Shown here in pieces: positions 5,499 through 6,786 of a stretch of DNA of 6,786 nt. The stretch covers positions 1 to 6,786 of the forward strand of contig JALRHB010000072.1 of NCBI GenBank assembly GCA_023253245.1. Reading direction: 5' to 3'. The stretch comes from Polynucleobacter sp. GTDB taxonomy: Bacteria; Pseudomonadota; Gammaproteobacteria; Burkholderiales; Burkholderiaceae. The translations under genes were made by a program, and so were the position numbers. Position 1 is the first letter of the stretch. Each line of letters begins with the position of its first letter. The notes under the pieces are model-generated. The model worked only from the letters and a program-made list of their open reading frames with translations, had not been told where the DNA came from and did no database searches.

Positions 5499-6220
5499 GC
5501 GAGAAGCACTCGATTGTTGAAATATGGGTTTATCTCTCAGGCAGCCCTTTATTTGCCCTCTTTATTACTTTAGCCGCCTATCAAACTGGTTTATGGATAT
5601 ATAAAAGTAGTAAACAAAACCCACTGGCAAATCCGGTAGCGATTGCCATTATTTTGGTTGCAAGCATTATTCAGTTACTCAAGATGCCTTATGCCACCTA
5701 CTTTGAAGGCGCACAATTTATTCATTTTCTTTTAGGCTCTGCGACAGTATCTCTGGCAATACCAATTTATAGAGGCTTAAGTAGCTTGAAGGGACGCTCA
5801 CTCCCTTTACTAGCCTCCTTGGTAGCGGGCAGCCTTGTATCTATTGGCAGCGCCGTTAATATCGCCAAATTATTTGGGGCCGATAATAGTATTACTGGCG
5901 CCATGTACCCTAAATCTGTAACTGCTCCCATTGCGATGGGTATTGCCGAACGTATTGGCGTATCACCAACCCTCACCGCAATCTTTGCTGTAACAACTGG
6001 AATTCTTGGGGCCATTTTGGCTCCATTTATTCTCAATGCGCTTGGCATGAAAGCATGGTGGCAACGGGGCTTTGCCATTGGCATTGGCGCGCATGGTATT
6101 GGCACCTCAAGAGCCTTTAGTATTCATCCCGAGGCAGGTACTTATGCCAGTCTTGCGATGGGTATGAATGGTGTTATCAGCGCGGTTGCTATCCCCATTC
6201 TCTATCATCTCTTTAACTGA
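5495..6220 (+). CDS. lrgB: LrgB/CidB family membrane protein
   Basis: A 241-residue polytopic inner-membrane protein of full family length, with about seven hydrophobic segments (roughly 17-37, 47-63, 76-93, 103-124, 140-152, 158-182, 218-239). Family motifs are LGSATVSLAIPIY (80-92), YPKSVTAPIAM (138-148) and GIGAHGIGTSRAF (196-208). It works with the CidA/LrgA partner just upstream, classically in control of murein hydrolase activity and cell lysis, and in some species as a glycolate/pyruvate transporter. A strong ribosome binding site, GGAGAGG (5484-5490), sits 4 bases before the ATG, and the ATG overlaps the cidA stop in ATGA. The start is therefore secure. The next gene begins 14 bases after its stop. 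No truncation or frameshift seen. Confidence 0.95.
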   Translation: MSEKHSIVEIWVYLSGSPLFALFITLAAYQTGLWIYKSSKQNPLANPVAIAIILVASIIQLLKMPYATYFEGAQFIHFLLGSATVSLAIPIYRGLSSLKGRSLPLLASLVAGSLVSIGSAVNIAKLFGADNSITGAMYPKSVTAPIAMGIAERIGVSPTLTAIFAVTTGILGAILAPFILNALGMKAWWQRGFAIGIGAHGIGTSRAFSIHPEAGTYASLAMGMNGVISAVAIPILYHLFN

Positions 6221-6234
6221 ACTCGAGTAAACCT

Positions 6235-6786
6235 ATGTTGATTTCTCCTCCCTATGGCGGTGGCCGTGCACCAGTGCTAGCAAAAAATATTGTGGCGAGC
6301 TCGCAGCCCCTTGCCACTCAGGCTGGAATTGAGGCTTTGCAAAATGGCGGTAATGCCGTTGATGCTGCGCTTGCATGTGCAGTCACATTGACAGTAGTTG
6401 AGCCCACCATGAATGGCCTGGGAGGTGATGGATTTGCACTCGTATGGGATGGCAACAAACTCCATGGTATGAATGCCTCTGGAAGAGCGCCAGCCGCATG
6501 GACACCGGAGTTTTTTTCCGGAAAAACTGCAATGGATCCAATTGGCTGGAATACCGTTACCGTTCCAGGCGTTGTCTCTGGTTGGATTAATCTCTCGCGA
6601 AAATTTGGCAAACTCCCTTTTGCCCAACTTTTTAAAAGAGCGGTCGACTATGCAGAACATGGTTTTCCCGTCTCCCCAGTCATTGCACGTCAATGGAGAG
6701 AAGCAGTACCCATTCTTAAAAATCAACCAGGCTTTGCTCAAACCTTTTTAATTGATGGGAAAGCTCCTAGCGCGGGACAAATTTGG
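6235..6786 (+). CDS. Gamma-glutamyltransferase family protein (YwrD-like), 3' truncated by window
   Basis: ATG at 6235 opens a frame of 184 codons that runs off the end of the window exactly in frame. Family features are GIEALQNGGNAVDAALA (31-47), TVVEPTMNGLGGDGF (53-67), NASGRAPAAW (80-89) and TVPGVVSGW (109-117), the large-subunit start of the GGT Ntn-hydrolase fold. There is no signal peptide (MLISPPYGGGRAP), so a cytoplasmic location is likely, unlike periplasmic E. coli Ggt. The canonical glutamate-binding RExAP is replaced by SGRAP, the form seen in YwrD-type members, so glutathione hydrolysis should not be assumed; acyl-amide hydrolase activity is possible. The catalytic Thr lies beyond the window. 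Start 14 bases after lrgB with only a weak GAG as ribosome site; probably the last visible gene of the purU-cidA-lrgB transcript. Confidence 0.88.
   Translation, partial: MLISPPYGGGRAPVLAKNIVASSQPLATQAGIEALQNGGNAVDAALACAVTLTVVEPTMNGLGGDGFALVWDGNKLHGMNASGRAPAAWTPEFFSGKTAMDPIGWNTVTVPGVVSGWINLSRKFGKLPFAQLFKRAVDYAEHGFPVSPVIARQWREAVPILKNQPGFAQTFLIDGKAPSAGQIW

Noticed and set aside
5767..6105. 112-codon minus-strand ORF inside lrgB
   Set aside because: It is a shadow of a well-supported LrgB coding frame and has no family resemblance or ribosome site.
6277..6751. Minus-strand ORFs of 154 and 97 codons and a plus-strand 92-codon ORF within the GGT-like gene
   Set aside because: All lie over a frame with strong GGT motifs that is open from 6235 to the window end; their products look like random translation.
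1..6786. CRISPR array, insertion sequence or prophage
   Set aside because: No spaced direct repeats, no terminal inverted repeats with a transposase, and no phage-like genes were found on either strand.

Overview
The window looks like two unrelated pieces of bacterial DNA joined at about base 671-682. The larger piece (about 682-6786) reads like a freshwater betaproteobacterium of the Burkholderiaceae, most like Polynucleobacter. This rests on moderate GC, short intergenic gaps, TAAAAT-type -10 boxes, and the combination of a penicillin-acylase-like enzyme, a surface-adhesin-E-like protein, PurU, CidA/LrgB and a gamma-glutamyltransferase-like protein. The smaller piece (1 to about 680) carries the 3' end of an OtsA-type trehalose-6-phosphate synthase gene and the start of an apparent acyl-CoA dehydrogenase gene. 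It feels more gammaproteobacterial (Moraxellaceae-like), but that taxonomy is from memory and weak.

Layout, left to right. otsA 3' end (to 374). An ORF from 404 whose first ~92 codons look like an acyl-CoA dehydrogenase N-terminus; its tail is the reverse complement of a tRNA. A tRNA-Leu(TAA) on the minus strand (5' end at 726) that is cut in its variable arm at the junction. A 132-base divergent intergenic region with an extended -10 for the tRNA and two perfect small hairpins. A membrane-anchored Ntn-hydrolase of the penicillin/AHL acylase family (859-3318). A secreted surface-adhesin-E-like protein (3371-3778) ending in a textbook intrinsic terminator (3805-3838). A small Ala/Ser/Thr-rich lipoprotein (ends 4184). 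Then a promoter and a tightly packed same-strand run: purU (formyl-THF deformylase), cidA/lrgA, lrgB/cidB (ATGA overlap), and a gamma-glutamyltransferase-family gene cut by the window end.

How it fits together. The two regulated-looking starts, of the adhesin-E gene and of purU, share the same 11-base element CAGTCTAAAAT about 30 bases before the ATG. purU, cidA, lrgB and ggt have gaps of 24, -4 and 14 bases, so they are probably one transcript. PurU supplies formate for purine synthesis, the CidA/LrgB pair forms a holin-like or carboxylate-export membrane system, and the GGT-like enzyme is an Ntn hydrolase with a YwrD-like substrate motif. No obvious single pathway links them.

I found no CRISPR array, insertion sequence, phage gene or clearly new system. 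The most consequential observation is the probable chimeric join at 671-682, because it would create a false hybrid protein (404-778) and a broken tRNA.
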